A DNA stretch of 64,000 bases from Saprospiraceae bacterium (GCA_020628095.1 JAHDFP010000010.1:62001-126000), one strand, 5' to 3'. Numbered from the stretch's first letter, positions 30,942 to 41,560 are shown. Notes: generated by a model not told the origin, from the letters alone. Translations and numbers: made by a program.

Positions 30942-31775
30942 ATGAAAAACCTTAAAGGAAAAACGGCTATTGTTACGGGATCAGGAAGAAGAAAAGGTAT
31001 AGGTGAAGCCATCATTAAGTTACTCGCGAAGAGAGGTTGCAATGTGGTCGTGACTGATCTGGGCGAGCCGACTGGAAGAAACTTTGCCAAAAAACATATT
31101 GGCAGTTCCTCGGAAATGAAGGCCATAGTCAGAGAGATAAAGAGTGCAAAAGGACAGGCCATTTCTGTACCCTGCGATGTCAGAAAATCTAAGCAAGTAG
31201 AAGAACTAGTTGCTAAAACGGTAAAGAAATTTGGCAAGTTGGATATCATGGTGAATAACGCGGGTGTCGGTTATATCATGGAAGAATTTACCGACTTTAA
31301 GGAAAGTAGCTGGGATGCGGTGTTGGATGTCAACCTCAAAGGAGCTTTCTTATGCTCTCAAGCTGCGGCTAGGCAAATGATAAGGCAGAAGTCAGGTGGA
31401 TGTATTATTAATATAGCGAGTCAAGCGGCAAAGTCTGGTTTTCCTTTTGCTGCTGCTTACACAGCTTCTAAGCATGGAATGATAGGATTGACAAGATCTA
31501 ATGCTGTCGAGTTAGGCAAGTATGGTATCCGTGTCAATGCGGTATGTCCTAATCATATTACGACGGGTCTGGGTCACTGGCAAAATGAATTTTTTAGTAA
31601 GAAGCTGGGTATGGATTACGAAACTTATCTACAAGCCATAGTCGATAAAAACCCGCTGGGAAGAACAGGACTAGTACAAGATATTGCTAAGGCCGTCGCC
31701 TTTCTTGCCTCAGACGAATCAGATTATATAACTGGAGAGGCTATGAACGTAAGTGGAGGCGAAGAGTATCATTAA
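30942..31775 (+). CDS. SDR family oxidoreductase
   Basis: AIVTGSGRRKGIGEAI; NNAGVGY; YTASKHGMIGLTR; ITGEAMNVSGG. Confidence 0.92.
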   Translation: MKNLKGKTAIVTGSGRRKGIGEAIIKLLAKRGCNVVVTDLGEPTGRNFAKKHIGSSSEMKAIVREIKSAKGQAISVPCDVRKSKQVEELVAKTVKKFGKLDIMVNNAGVGYIMEEFTDFKESSWDAVLDVNLKGAFLCSQAAARQMIRQKSGGCIINIASQAAKSGFPFAAAYTASKHGMIGLTRSNAVELGKYGIRVNAVCPNHITTGLGHWQNEFFSKKLGMDYETYLQAIVDKNPLGRTGLVQDIAKAVAFLASDESDYITGEAMNVSGGEEYH

Positions 31776-31797
31776 TCAATTATAAAATAGTAAAGCT

Positions 31798-33867
31798 ATC
31801 AGATTAGGAATAGACATAGGGGGAACTTTTACGGACTTAGTATTGCATGATAATCGTGATCAGAAGTTACGTTTTTCTAAGACTCTCACGACATATCCAG
31901 ACCCGACACTGGGTATTTATAATGGAATAAAGAAGATAGAGGAGCTATATGGTGTCGTCTTAGATGAGATAGAGTACATTATACACGGCACAACACTTAT
32001 TACCAATGCAGTGATAGAGCGCAAAGGCTCAAAGACAGCCTTTATTACAACCAAGGGCTTCGAAGATGTGCTGGAGATAGGAAGAGAACTTCGGTATGAC
32101 ATTTATGATCTTTTTCTGACGATGCCCAAAGCCTTGGTACCGAGGAATTTGAGATTTGGAGTAGAGGAGAGGGTCAGTAATAAAGGTGAAATTTTAACTC
32201 CATTGTCTCCACAGGGTCTACATGAGATTTCTCAAAAAATAATTGAGAATAAAGTGGAGGCTGTCGGTGTCTGCCTGCTGAATTCTTTTGCCAATGCGAG
32301 GCATGAAAAAATTATAGGGCAACACCTCCAAGAAAAATGTCCAGACGTACAGTTTAGCTTGTCGTCCGAGATCATGCCAGAGATCAGAGAGTATGAGCGT
32401 AGCAGTGCGACCGCTATGAATGCGTACGTGCAGCCGTTAACAGACAAGTACCTTAAGAAACTCGAAATAGAATTAAAAGAAAAAGGTTTCGGTGGAAAGC
32501 TGCTGATAATGGATTCTGGTGGAAAACTGACTACCGTACAGGAAGCCAGAAAATCACCTATACAACTGTTAGAATCTGGTCCTGCTGGGGGGGCGATTGC
32601 TGGTGTATATTTTAGCAAGACCTTAGATATCAAAAATCTTCTATGTTTTGATATGGGTGGAACAACGGCTAAGGCATCGATAATTTTTGATGGCAAGCCA
32701 GAGATCACTAATAATTTTGAGGCAGGACGAGTCAAGAGGTTTAAAAAAGGTAGCGGCCTACCAGTACGGATACCTGTCATAGATATGATCGAGATCGGTG
32801 CTGGTGGCGGTAGTATTGCACGGGCAGACCAGTTAGGGCTATTGGTCGTCGGTCCTGATAGTGCCTCATCGACGCCTGGGCCAGCATGTTATGGACGTGG
32901 TGGAGATAACCCGACGGTTACAGATGCCGATCTGGTACTAGGATATTTAGACCCAGAATATTTTTTGGGTGGGACGATGAATATCTCCGTAGAAAAATCA
33001 CGTGATGCCTTAAGAGAAAAATTGTCTATTCCACTGGACATTAGCATAGAAGAGGCGGCGATGGGCATACATAGGGTCGTTAACGAAAATATGGCTAATG
33101 CGGCCAGAGTACATATATTAGAGAAAGGTATGGACCCGAGGCACTTTAGCATGATCGCCTTTGGTGGCGCAGGACCAGTCCATGCCTTTGGAGTGGCCAA
33201 GTTATTAAATGTCAAAGAACTTGTTATTCCGATAGGGGCGGGCGTTACGTCGGCGGTTGGATTTTTGTTAGCGCCTATAGCTAAAGAATGTATTCATAGT
33301 CATATACGGAACTTAGAGAGTCTTGATTGGGATGAAGTCAATAACTTTTTGGAGCGTCTGGAAGAGGAGGGGAAACAGTTTTTAGTGGAGTCAGGAGAAG
33401 ATGATAAGGCTTATCATCTTAAGAGAGTGGTAGACATGAGATACGAGGGTCAAGGACATGATATTACCATAGAGTTGCCAGAGGATAAGTTAGACACTAA
33501 GAGCATAGACGAGATCAAGAAAAGATTTATCAAAGAATATAATTTCAGATATAACAGAAGTAATGATGATATTGCTCTGCAGATGGTAACATGGAGAGTG
33601 TTAGTTTCTGGTAAGATGCCAGATGTTGTCGTTAAGCAAAACCAGAAGGACAAGAGAGGGATTGATCCGTTGAAAAAAGTGAGAGAAGTCTATTTTGATG
33701 TCACAGGGTACATGAAATGTCCCGTTTATGACCGTTATCATTTAGCTACTGGATTTAGCGCCAGAGGTCCTATGATAATAGAAGAAAAAGAGAGCACAAC
33801 TGTTGTCGGACTTAATAGCGAAGTATATATTGACAACGACAAGAATATAGTCATACATATCGAATAA
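31798..33867 (+). CDS. hydantoinase A / oxoprolinase family (HyuA), apparent ATC start
   Basis: RLGIDIGGTFTDLVLHDN lies upstream of the track start (TTG 31843); LLESGPAGGAIAG; FDMGGTTAKASII; GAGGGSIARAD. Confidence 0.9.
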   Translation: MRLGIDIGGTFTDLVLHDNRDQKLRFSKTLTTYPDPTLGIYNGIKKIEELYGVVLDEIEYIIHGTTLITNAVIERKGSKTAFITTKGFEDVLEIGRELRYDIYDLFLTMPKALVPRNLRFGVEERVSNKGEILTPLSPQGLHEISQKIIENKVEAVGVCLLNSFANARHEKIIGQHLQEKCPDVQFSLSSEIMPEIREYERSSATAMNAYVQPLTDKYLKKLEIELKEKGFGGKLLIMDSGGKLTTVQEARKSPIQLLESGPAGGAIAGVYFSKTLDIKNLLCFDMGGTTAKASIIFDGKPEITNNFEAGRVKRFKKGSGLPVRIPVIDMIEIGAGGGSIARADQLGLLVVGPDSASSTPGPACYGRGGDNPTVTDADLVLGYLDPEYFLGGTMNISVEKSRDALREKLSIPLDISIEEAAMGIHRVVNENMANAARVHILEKGMDPRHFSMIAFGGAGPVHAFGVAKLLNVKELVIPIGAGVTSAVGFLLAPIAKECIHSHIRNLESLDWDEVNNFLERLEEEGKQFLVESGEDDKAYHLKRVVDMRYEGQGHDITIELPEDKLDTKSIDEIKKRFIKEYNFRYNRSNDDIALQMVTWRVLVSGKMPDVVVKQNQKDKRGIDPLKKVREVYFDVTGYMKCPVYDRYHLATGFSARGPMIIEEKESTTVVGLNSEVYIDNDKNIVIHIE

Positions 33868-33950
33868 TTATATTATCGTCCTAAAATGAAAATTCCAAAA
33901 TCCGTTTATATCTGTTCTCTGATAATGGAGAAACCAAAATCTTTACATAA

Positions 33951-35384
33951 ATGACTTCTGACTTTATCATTATAGGTGCTGGTACAGCAGGTATGGTCTG
34001 TGCGATAGAGGCAGCGAGGAATCGCGTCCATGTTGCTGTCATAGAAAAAGATCGTAAACCAGGAGGTGCATTACATTGGTCTGGTGGACACATGAGTGGT
34101 GGTGGTACGATCGTGCAGAAAAGAAATAATATAGATGATAGTCCAGAGGATCACTATGCCGATATATTAAGAATAAATGGCGGCACTGGAGACTTAGATC
34201 TGATAAAATTAGCTGTTAATGAAGCGCCGCATACACTCGATTGGTTAGATAGCTTGGGATTTGATTGGGACGGTGCGTGCCCACGTATTATTTATGGTCA
34301 TGTGCCTTATACCAAACCAAGAACACATTATGGTGCTAATAAAGCTATTAGTATTTATAATGTTATAAAGCCACTTTGGGATAAGGCCATATCTGATGGT
34401 TATATCCATTTTTATCCAGAACATACTTTGGAGGAAATCAAGAAAGATCTTAACGGAAAGCATGTTGCCATCTGCTCTACATTAGATAATAAGAAAGTAG
34501 AATTCAGCGCTAACAAGATAGTCTTATCGACAGGTGGTTATGGAAGTAATGCGGATATGTTTGCGAGGCGTCATCCTAATGTTCCTTACAACAGCGCGTG
34601 TTATCCCAATTCAACTGGAGAGGGATTATTAGTAATGGAAAATATTGGAGCCAAATTTAGGATGGCAGATTATCACCTGCCAAGTTTAGGTGGTATAGAG
34701 TTAGAGCCTAACTCAGGAAGAGCGGACTTTAATAAAGCATGGGCTATGGTATTGACGTCTGTCTATAGAAGACCAAGAGACATATATGTCAATAAAGAGG
34801 GCCGTCGATTTATGAATGAAGATGAAATAAACGCGGACACAAGAGAGCGTTTGGTTATGGAACAAGAAGGATGGTGTTTTTGGGTCATTTTTGATGAAGC
34901 AAGTCTGGTAGAGACTGACGAAAATGGTATCAATAATCCAATAGTGATCGGTTGGACTCCAGAGCAAATAAAAGCTGAGGCTAAGAAAAATAGAGCCATC
35001 TGTATGGCAGAAACTATTGAAGAATTAGGTGCCTTGACAGGTATTAATGTGGAGAACTTAGTCAAGACAGTAGGTGAGTATAATCTCGTAGTAAAATATG
35101 GGATGGATGTTGACTATAATAGATCTTATCTTAAGAATAAGATAGAATCACCACCTTATTATGCGGTTAAAGTACATGCTTCTACATTGGTAACTTTCGG
35201 AGGCTTAGAGGTGAATAATGACTTTGAGCTTATAGATAAGGAGGGTAAAGTGATTTCTGGTCTTTATGCCATAGGAGAGGCATTGGGCTTGGGTGCGACT
35301 AGTGGCAATACTTTTTGTAGCGGTATGGCTATTACGCCAGCGTTGAGTTTCGGAAGAATTTTGGGAAAAAAATTAACCTCTTAA
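33951..35384 (+). CDS. FAD-binding protein (fumarate reductase/3-ketosteroid dehydrogenase-like)
   Basis: DFIIIGAGTAGMVCAIEAA; GGALHWSGGHMSGGG; LGLGATSGNTFCSGMAITPALSFGRILG. Confidence 0.88.
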   Translation: MTSDFIIIGAGTAGMVCAIEAARNRVHVAVIEKDRKPGGALHWSGGHMSGGGTIVQKRNNIDDSPEDHYADILRINGGTGDLDLIKLAVNEAPHTLDWLDSLGFDWDGACPRIIYGHVPYTKPRTHYGANKAISIYNVIKPLWDKAISDGYIHFYPEHTLEEIKKDLNGKHVAICSTLDNKKVEFSANKIVLSTGGYGSNADMFARRHPNVPYNSACYPNSTGEGLLVMENIGAKFRMADYHLPSLGGIELEPNSGRADFNKAWAMVLTSVYRRPRDIYVNKEGRRFMNEDEINADTRERLVMEQEGWCFWVIFDEASLVETDENGINNPIVIGWTPEQIKAEAKKNRAICMAETIEELGALTGINVENLVKTVGEYNLVVKYGMDVDYNRSYLKNKIESPPYYAVKVHASTLVTFGGLEVNNDFELIDKEGKVISGLYAIGEALGLGATSGNTFCSGMAITPALSFGRILGKKLTS

Positions 35385-35417
35385 GAGGAAGTAATGCTGA
35401 TCAGCATTTATCAATAA

Positions 35418-35442
35418 TAATAGTTAACTTAGTTAACTATTA
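35418..35442. promoter_or_regulatory. operator palindrome site 2 (TAATAGTTAAC-TTA-GTTAACTATTA)
   Basis: Perfect 11-bp inverted repeat immediately upstream of the HyuB CDS. Confidence 0.75.
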
Positions 35443-35455
35443 AAGAAATTAACAT

Positions 35456-37075
35456 TTGAGATCTTCTACTAAGATATTTGATCCCGTCACGTTTTCTATA
35501 TTATGGTCTCGACTCATAAGTATAGTAGATGAGGCGGGTACGACATTGCAGAGGACTTCGTTTTCTACCGTCACAAGAGAATCCAATGACTTTGCCGTTG
35601 TACTTATGGATGCAGAGGGAAGATCTATTGCTCAGTCTAGTATATCGGTGCCCTCCTTTCTCGGTGTCCTTCCTATGCTGACTAAAGCCTTACTCAAGGA
35701 TTATTTTCCTCTGGACCAATGGACAGAAGGCGATGTCGTGATGACTAATGATCCGTGGTTATGTGCTGGACATAAACCTGATATAGGAATAGTGTCTCCT
35801 ATCTTTTATAAAAAAAATCTCATTGGATTTATCGGAACAATCGCTCACTCACCTGATATGGGTGGGGTATTATGGGGTGCTGGTTCTCGCGACCTGTACG
35901 AAGAGGGTCTTATGATACCACCTACTAAACTGATCAAGGCGGGCGAACCAAATACGACCTTATTCAATATACTAGAAGCTAATGTCAGAGCACCACTACA
36001 GACCATAGGTGATATAAAAGCACAGATTGCCGCCAATGATCAAGGCATCAAGTCGCTTAAGAAAATGATGCAGGAAAACAACCTCGTGGAATTAAATGAT
36101 CTGGCAGATGCGATTATAGAGAAGACGGAGCAGACGATGCGAGACGCCATCCGCTCTGCTCCAGATGGTGATTATAGTTATACCTACATCACGGATGGAG
36201 ATGGTAAGGAACTGAAATGTACAGTCCAAACAAAAATTACTATAAAAGGAGATACTATCCATGTGGACTATGAGGGGACATCAGGTGCACATCCACTCAG
36301 TATCAATGCAGTCAAGAATTATACTTACGCCTATACAGCCTATCCGATCAAGTGCGCCTTCAGTCCTAGTGTACCTAATAATGATGGCGCGTTCTATCCG
36401 ATTACAGTAACCGCCCCAGAGGGTTCCTTGCTTAACGCCAAAAAACCATCACCCTTGGGTGCGCGAAATATTACGGGTAATATGTTGCATAGTTCTGTCT
36501 TTGGTGCATTATCTCAGGCCATCCCAGAAAAAGTACAGGCGGATTGCGGAAGTGCCTGTTGGTGCGTCGTACTCAACGGCATGTATAAGAACAAAGAGTA
36601 TGTGGAGTATTTTTTCTTGAATGGAGGATATGGTGCGAGACCAGGTATGGATGGCGAATCAGTATTGAGTTTTCCTACTAATGTCGCCAATGTTCCGATT
36701 GAGGTATTAGAAAATGATGTTCCTATATTAGTAACAGAAAAGTCTTTAGTCGATGGGTCAGCGGGCGATGGACAATGGAGAGGGGGATTAGGTCAGCGGT
36801 TTGCTTTTAAAAATGTCGGTGAAGAAGCCATTAACATTTCTATACTTACAGAGAAAACTATAACTCAGGCCAAAGGATTATTAGGAGGGGGAGATGGTCT
36901 ATCAGGAGATATTAGGATTATACCAGAGCGACCATTTCCTAAGAAAGGACTGGACAAATTGCACCCGGGAGAAGAACTTATTCTTACCTTGCCTGGAGGT
37001 GCTGGTTATGGTAACAAATCGAAAAGAGCAAAATCCAAAATAGATAATGATCGTTTAATGAAATATATAAAATAG
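35456..37075 (+). CDS. hydantoinase B / oxoprolinase family (HyuB), TTG start
   Basis: FDPVTFSILWSRLISIVDEAGTTLQRTSFS; MTNDPWLCAGHKPDI; GGYGARPGMDGES. Confidence 0.92.
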   Translation: MRSSTKIFDPVTFSILWSRLISIVDEAGTTLQRTSFSTVTRESNDFAVVLMDAEGRSIAQSSISVPSFLGVLPMLTKALLKDYFPLDQWTEGDVVMTNDPWLCAGHKPDIGIVSPIFYKKNLIGFIGTIAHSPDMGGVLWGAGSRDLYEEGLMIPPTKLIKAGEPNTTLFNILEANVRAPLQTIGDIKAQIAANDQGIKSLKKMMQENNLVELNDLADAIIEKTEQTMRDAIRSAPDGDYSYTYITDGDGKELKCTVQTKITIKGDTIHVDYEGTSGAHPLSINAVKNYTYAYTAYPIKCAFSPSVPNNDGAFYPITVTAPEGSLLNAKKPSPLGARNITGNMLHSSVFGALSQAIPEKVQADCGSACWCVVLNGMYKNKEYVEYFFLNGGYGARPGMDGESVLSFPTNVANVPIEVLENDVPILVTEKSLVDGSAGDGQWRGGLGQRFAFKNVGEEAINISILTEKTITQAKGLLGGGDGLSGDIRIIPERPFPKKGLDKLHPGEELILTLPGGAGYGNKSKRAKSKIDNDRLMKYIK

Positions 37076-37078
37076 ATT

Positions 37079-38272
37079 ATGGCAGCCAAGAATCTACCTC
37101 CTACTTATGATAAACTTGCAAAGCATGAGGTTTTTCCAGACTTAAACCATGACGAACGTGCGAGATATAATTTCTTAGCCAATCTGAACAAGCATCTTGC
37201 GCATGTATCTCAGGGTAATAGTCTAGCCTTCGAAAATAGAGTCAAGCCGAAGTACGAAAAAGAAAATGGGCATGACTTCCAATCTAAAGATGCTCTAGGC
37301 GATGCCATGTCCAAAGACCCGCACTACCAAACATGGTCTGCACTAAGAAGGTGTACGATGGAGATGAGACAGCAGGCAGGCAGGTCGCTAACGTATAGAC
37401 AGGCGCAGCAACTGACGGACAAGGTCAATAGTATAAATGAAGGGAAAAGCACCCTAGAATTAGATGATGAAGTAAATGTTCCTCCTTACCTTATGGCAGT
37501 AGACAATCATATCATGCCTGGTAGTTACCATACAGAATTGTATGAAGGAGATGTCGCCAATGCAGCGAATTATGATGGTGGGTTATTCGTTACGACGGCA
37601 GGTCTACTTGGAAAATATACAGATGGAGGCGGTCAAGCCATAGCACAATGGATGAAAGATAATCACCCGACTTTCCAGCCCAAAAGAATACTGGATGTAG
37701 GTTGCGGTATAGGACATAATACCTTACCCATCGCCAAAATGTATCCTGACGCAGAGGTGATTGCGATAGACACTGGACGCCCAATGCTCAGATATGGTCA
37801 TGCGAGAGCGCAGGTCTTAGGTTATCCTAATGTCAAATTTATGCAGGTCGAAGCATCTGAGATGCCTTTTGAGGATGAGAGTTTTGATTGGATACAGACG
37901 ACAATGTTTTTGCATGAGACGGGTGGTAAGTCCATCTATAATATTATGAAAGAAATCTATAGATGTCTCAAGCCCGGTGGTATTACCATGCATATAGAGC
38001 AACCGCAATATACAGATGATATGAGCCTTTATGAGCAGTGGATTAGAGATTGGGATGCTTATAATAATTCTGAGCCATACTGGTCTAAGATGCATGATAT
38101 AGACCCTAAGCAACTCATGATGGATTGTGGATTCAATGGGGATCACTATATGCAGATAGGAGCACAAGCGATCAATGATCTTGATGATGGAAATCAAAAA
38201 GCAGATGAACCCGAAGATCATGGACGCTCTCCGATATGGAATGTTTTTGGAACTTGGAAAAAATCCGTATGA
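37079..38272 (+). CDS. class I SAM-dependent methyltransferase
   Basis: RILDVGCGIGHNTLPIAKMYPDAEVIAID. Confidence 0.88.
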   Translation: MAAKNLPPTYDKLAKHEVFPDLNHDERARYNFLANLNKHLAHVSQGNSLAFENRVKPKYEKENGHDFQSKDALGDAMSKDPHYQTWSALRRCTMEMRQQAGRSLTYRQAQQLTDKVNSINEGKSTLELDDEVNVPPYLMAVDNHIMPGSYHTELYEGDVANAANYDGGLFVTTAGLLGKYTDGGGQAIAQWMKDNHPTFQPKRILDVGCGIGHNTLPIAKMYPDAEVIAIDTGRPMLRYGHARAQVLGYPNVKFMQVEASEMPFEDESFDWIQTTMFLHETGGKSIYNIMKEIYRCLKPGGITMHIEQPQYTDDMSLYEQWIRDWDAYNNSEPYWSKMHDIDPKQLMMDCGFNGDHYMQIGAQAINDLDDGNQKADEPEDHGRSPIWNVFGTWKKSV

Positions 38273-38348
38273 CGCAATGTCATCTACGAAAGAACTGATC
38301 CTTTGATGTTATTATTAGTTTTCAAAATAAAGGAAGCAAGAAAAAGAA

Positions 38349-38720
38349 ATGTCAGATAAGAATAATATAATAGACTATATAGGAATCGCAGGTAATAAGC
38401 CCAAAGGTGCTAGACCTTACTTCTTTGATGATCCTGCCGTAGAGCGTGTACTTAATATTACAATGGCTATAGGTATGGAGCTTGCGGTCATGAGAGAGCG
38501 CATGGATTCTATGGAAAGATTGCTAGAAGAAAAAGGTGTCATGACCAACGAAGAGATAGATAATTATATTCCTCCTAATAAAGCCATAGCAGACGAACGC
38601 CAACAATGGCACAGCGAGTATATCTCCAGAATCTTGAGGATTATCCAACAAGAGATGGAGCAAATCAAAAACCCAGATAAGACCTTACAAGAGATTGCAG
38701 ACGATATAGATAAGATGTAA
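38349..38720 (+). CDS. hypothetical protein
   Basis: 123-aa ORF in operon context, coupled to the next gene. Confidence 0.6.
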   Translation: MSDKNNIIDYIGIAGNKPKGARPYFFDDPAVERVLNITMAIGMELAVMRERMDSMERLLEEKGVMTNEEIDNYIPPNKAIADERQQWHSEYISRILRIIQQEMEQIKNPDKTLQEIADDIDKM

Positions 38721-39136
38721 TGATCTTACAACAGCGTATAGAAAACTTCTGGGATGCCGTAATAAGAAAAGACTTAGAGTCTATTGCTACGGCATACATC
38801 CCTTCTGATTCTACCTATGTTATTTTAGAAGGTCCACGTTACTCTACGATTGGTTTTCAGAAAATAATGAAGGGGTGGAAGGACTTTTGTGGATCGTCTA
38901 TAGATATGGAGGGATATGCATGGGTAGAAGGTCCTCAAGAAGAAACAGGTGATCAGCTTGGTTGGATTGGTGGTATTACCGATTTATCTATTCGTGTTAG
39001 TGGCAAGATATTCACAACAAGATTTAGGATTAGTTTTGTTATGAAACTTTTCGAGGAGGACTGGAAAATAAGACATGAGCATGTCTCTGCACCGCTAGCG
39101 GATCCTTATGGAGTAGGGGATTGGCTTAAGAAATAA
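38720..39136 (+). CDS. SnoaL/DUF4440-like (NTF2-fold) protein
   Basis: FWDAVIRKDLESIATAYIPSDSTYVILEG...FQKIMKGWKDF; C-term WKIRHEHVS. Confidence 0.7.
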   Translation: MILQQRIENFWDAVIRKDLESIATAYIPSDSTYVILEGPRYSTIGFQKIMKGWKDFCGSSIDMEGYAWVEGPQEETGDQLGWIGGITDLSIRVSGKIFTTRFRISFVMKLFEEDWKIRHEHVSAPLADPYGVGDWLKK

Positions 39137-39155
39137 CTTCAGTTCTTATTTACAT

Positions 39156-40040
39156 TCACTTTACTCTTTCATTCATTTTTCTAAACACAAAAATAAAGAT
39201 AATGGCCGTGCTACACATCAGCAATCCGTAGACACCTGCTGGAACGGCCATCAGAGAATTATTAAGCATCGCTGCAGATGCGGCGATAGTCATAGCCAGT
39301 ACATTATTCTGCATACCTGTCTCTATGGATACAGTGATGCACTGTCTCAGGTTAAGTCCTGATATTTTTCCCATCAAGAATCCAATACCAAGAGTAATTA
39401 TATTAAGTAAGAAAACAGGAAATATACAGGCTCTTACAAATGAACCGACATCTCCGATATCATCCAGTTTGATATAAATAAGATATAGTGCCAGAATAAT
39501 AATTAGTGTAGACACCCAGGCAATAAGAGAATTTATTTTTTTGGTAAAATCTGGAAACAAGTGGAAGACTAACATACCTAAGGCCACAGGGAGGATTGTT
39601 AGTTTAATAATATTGAAAATTGTTTTTACCAAAGGCAACTGAATAGCCGCATCACTTTCTGATAAGATATTAGCCAATGACCAATTAATAATAAAGGGAA
39701 TAGTAAATACGGTGATAACACTAGAGCAAGCGGTCAAGCTAATCGATAGCGCCGTGTCGCCCTTGGACATGTGAGAGAAAAGATTAGATACGGCACCCCC
39801 AGGGCTGGCACAGATAACCATAAGTCCTACTGCGAATACAGGGTCCAATGATGTCAGCTTGATAATAATGTAACCTATAATCGGTAATAATATAATCTGA
39901 CTAAATAATCCGATGGTGATCGCTTTAGGATATATGGCGACTCTTCTAAAGTCATCTAGGCTTAGTGTCATGCCCATAAGAAACATAACAAGAAAAAGAA
40001 TTATCGGTAATATCTGAGGAATATACTGGACTATATCCAT
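39156..40040 (-). CDS. bile acid:sodium symporter family transporter
   Basis: FLMGMTLSLDDFRR; CASPGGAVSNLFSHMSKGDTALSISLTA; ETGMQNNVLAMTIA. Confidence 0.9.
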   Translation of the reverse strand: MDIVQYIPQILPIILFLVMFLMGMTLSLDDFRRVAIYPKAITIGLFSQIILLPIIGYIIIKLTSLDPVFAVGLMVICASPGGAVSNLFSHMSKGDTALSISLTACSSVITVFTIPFIINWSLANILSESDAAIQLPLVKTIFNIIKLTILPVALGMLVFHLFPDFTKKINSLIAWVSTLIIILALYLIYIKLDDIGDVGSFVRACIFPVFLLNIITLGIGFLMGKISGLNLRQCITVSIETGMQNNVLAMTIAASAAMLNNSLMAVPAGVYGLLMCSTAIIFIFVFRKMNERVK

Positions 40041-40044
40041 AACC

Positions 40045-41067
40045 TTAATTTCTGTACAACCTGCTGATCACCTCTTGTTGAATAGTTTTGAATTGAGACT
40101 TATTTACTTCTTGGTCAGTTATGCTGTTAGAGGGATAGTGTACATACTGTGCATAAGATGGAGCATATAGATCAAATCGTTGTCGGGCAATATAATTTTT
40201 CATAGATACCGTCTCTCTATAAGAACGTAATGCCTGTATATGTATAGGTGCATGTGCTACGATGCTTTCTCCTGGATAGGCTTCGGCTAGTGTAATACCG
40301 TCATAATTGACGATCTTAGATCCACCGTCTGTACTATTTTTGAGAATGCCAGAATCAGAGATGCCACCAGAGTTAGCAGATACGAGGTAAGAGATATTTT
40401 CTGTCGCTCTAGCGAGCTTGGCGATGTTCTTTTTGGTGAGCTGTGGTGAGCCGACTTCTGAAGAAGAGTGCAAGAATACTTCCGCACCACGCATCATAAG
40501 ACAACGCGCTACTTCGGGATATAATATCTCTTCAGAGGCGATACATGCTAGATTGCCCAATGGTGTCTGTGTAACAGGAAACAAGCTATCCTCTCCATAT
40601 AATTCAATGTATTTATCAAGCACATCATGTGGAGTAGGAGAGTACATCGAGTTAAGTCTTCTATAGTTAAGGATCATTTTTCCCTCGTTATCCAGGACGA
40701 AGGAACTTTGGAAAAATATATTTTCGAAATTGGGATCATCTTCGTAGTAGTTGCCCGAGATAAAGACATCATTGTCCCGACACATTTGACCTAACCTATC
40801 GAATAATGGATCAGACTGTGTTATGGCTACTTTCTTTTTCCACTCTATTATACTTTCTCTGACGGGATAGCTGGTCAAGAAATATTCTGGAAAGACGATA
40901 AGTCTCAGATGCTCACCTATAAATTTCTTTGCTGAGAAAACTTCTATAGAAATTTTATCAATGGCTTTTTCCATCTGACGTATACATTCGTCACGTGATG
41001 TGTACTTGTTGAGCGCAACGCATTGCAGTTGCATTGCCAAAGCGGTATAATATGGAATAGTTTTCAT
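40045..41067 (-). CDS. nitrilase/carbon-nitrogen hydrolase superfamily protein with atypical triad
   Basis: LIVFPEYFLTSYP; ILNYRRLN; LACIASEEILYPEVARCLMMRGAEVFL. Confidence 0.8.
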   Translation of the reverse strand: MKTIPYYTALAMQLQCVALNKYTSRDECIRQMEKAIDKISIEVFSAKKFIGEHLRLIVFPEYFLTSYPVRESIIEWKKKVAITQSDPLFDRLGQMCRDNDVFISGNYYEDDPNFENIFFQSSFVLDNEGKMILNYRRLNSMYSPTPHDVLDKYIELYGEDSLFPVTQTPLGNLACIASEEILYPEVARCLMMRGAEVFLHSSSEVGSPQLTKKNIAKLARATENISYLVSANSGGISDSGILKNSTDGGSKIVNYDGITLAEAYPGESIVAHAPIHIQALRSYRETVSMKNYIARQRFDLYAPSYAQYVHYPSNSITDQEVNKSQFKTIQQEVISRLYRN

Positions 41068-41072
41068 GGTGA

Positions 41073-41549
41073 TTAAGACTTCATATCCATAATATTGTTA
41101 CTACATCTTTGTAGATAACTTAGAAACTCTTGCTTTTCTTTTTTTGACAATCCCTTGAGCATCGATGCATTAGATGATATTCTTTCTGGCTGGATTTCTT
41201 GGACGAGCTTTTCGCCTTTCTTAGTTAGTTTCAGTCTTTTCTTTCTTCTGTCCTCTTTATCTTCTATCTGTAGTACAAGTTTCTTTTGTAGTAATGTCTT
41301 AATGAGATTAGTAACATTCGCTCTAGTAACCCCCAGCGAATCGGCAAGCTCATTAGCCATGATAGGTTTGTGGTGTGTCTCTCTTATGAAATATGGAAGG
41401 TTGGGATCTTTAGCAAGGTGAATAAGTATGACCCATTGCTGATTCGTTAAGCCTCTTTTAGATACGAAAGCAATATTTTGCTTAAGAAGCAATACTGAGG
41501 TTTCGTAAATGCTTAGTAGAATCGAAGTGTCTAGGTTCTTTTTAATCAT
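41073..41549 (-). CDS. MarR family transcriptional regulator
   Basis: RGLTNQQWVILIHLAKDPN...MANELADSLGVTRANVTNLIKTLLQKKLVLQIEDKEDRRKKRLKLTKKGEKL. Confidence 0.9.
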   Translation of the reverse strand: MIKKNLDTSILLSIYETSVLLLKQNIAFVSKRGLTNQQWVILIHLAKDPNLPYFIRETHHKPIMANELADSLGVTRANVTNLIKTLLQKKLVLQIEDKEDRRKKRLKLTKKGEKLVQEIQPERISSNASMLKGLSKKEKQEFLSYLQRCSNNIMDMKS

Positions 41550-41560
41550 AGACGAATGTA

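Noticed and set aside
32232-32780. 182-aa minus-strand ORF inside HyuA
   Set aside because: Antisense to a strongly conserved coding region; no recognisable domain; explained by codon bias of the sense gene.
37817-38221. 134-aa minus-strand ORF inside the methyltransferase
   Set aside because: Antisense shadow ORF; the sense strand carries a clear SAM-binding motif.
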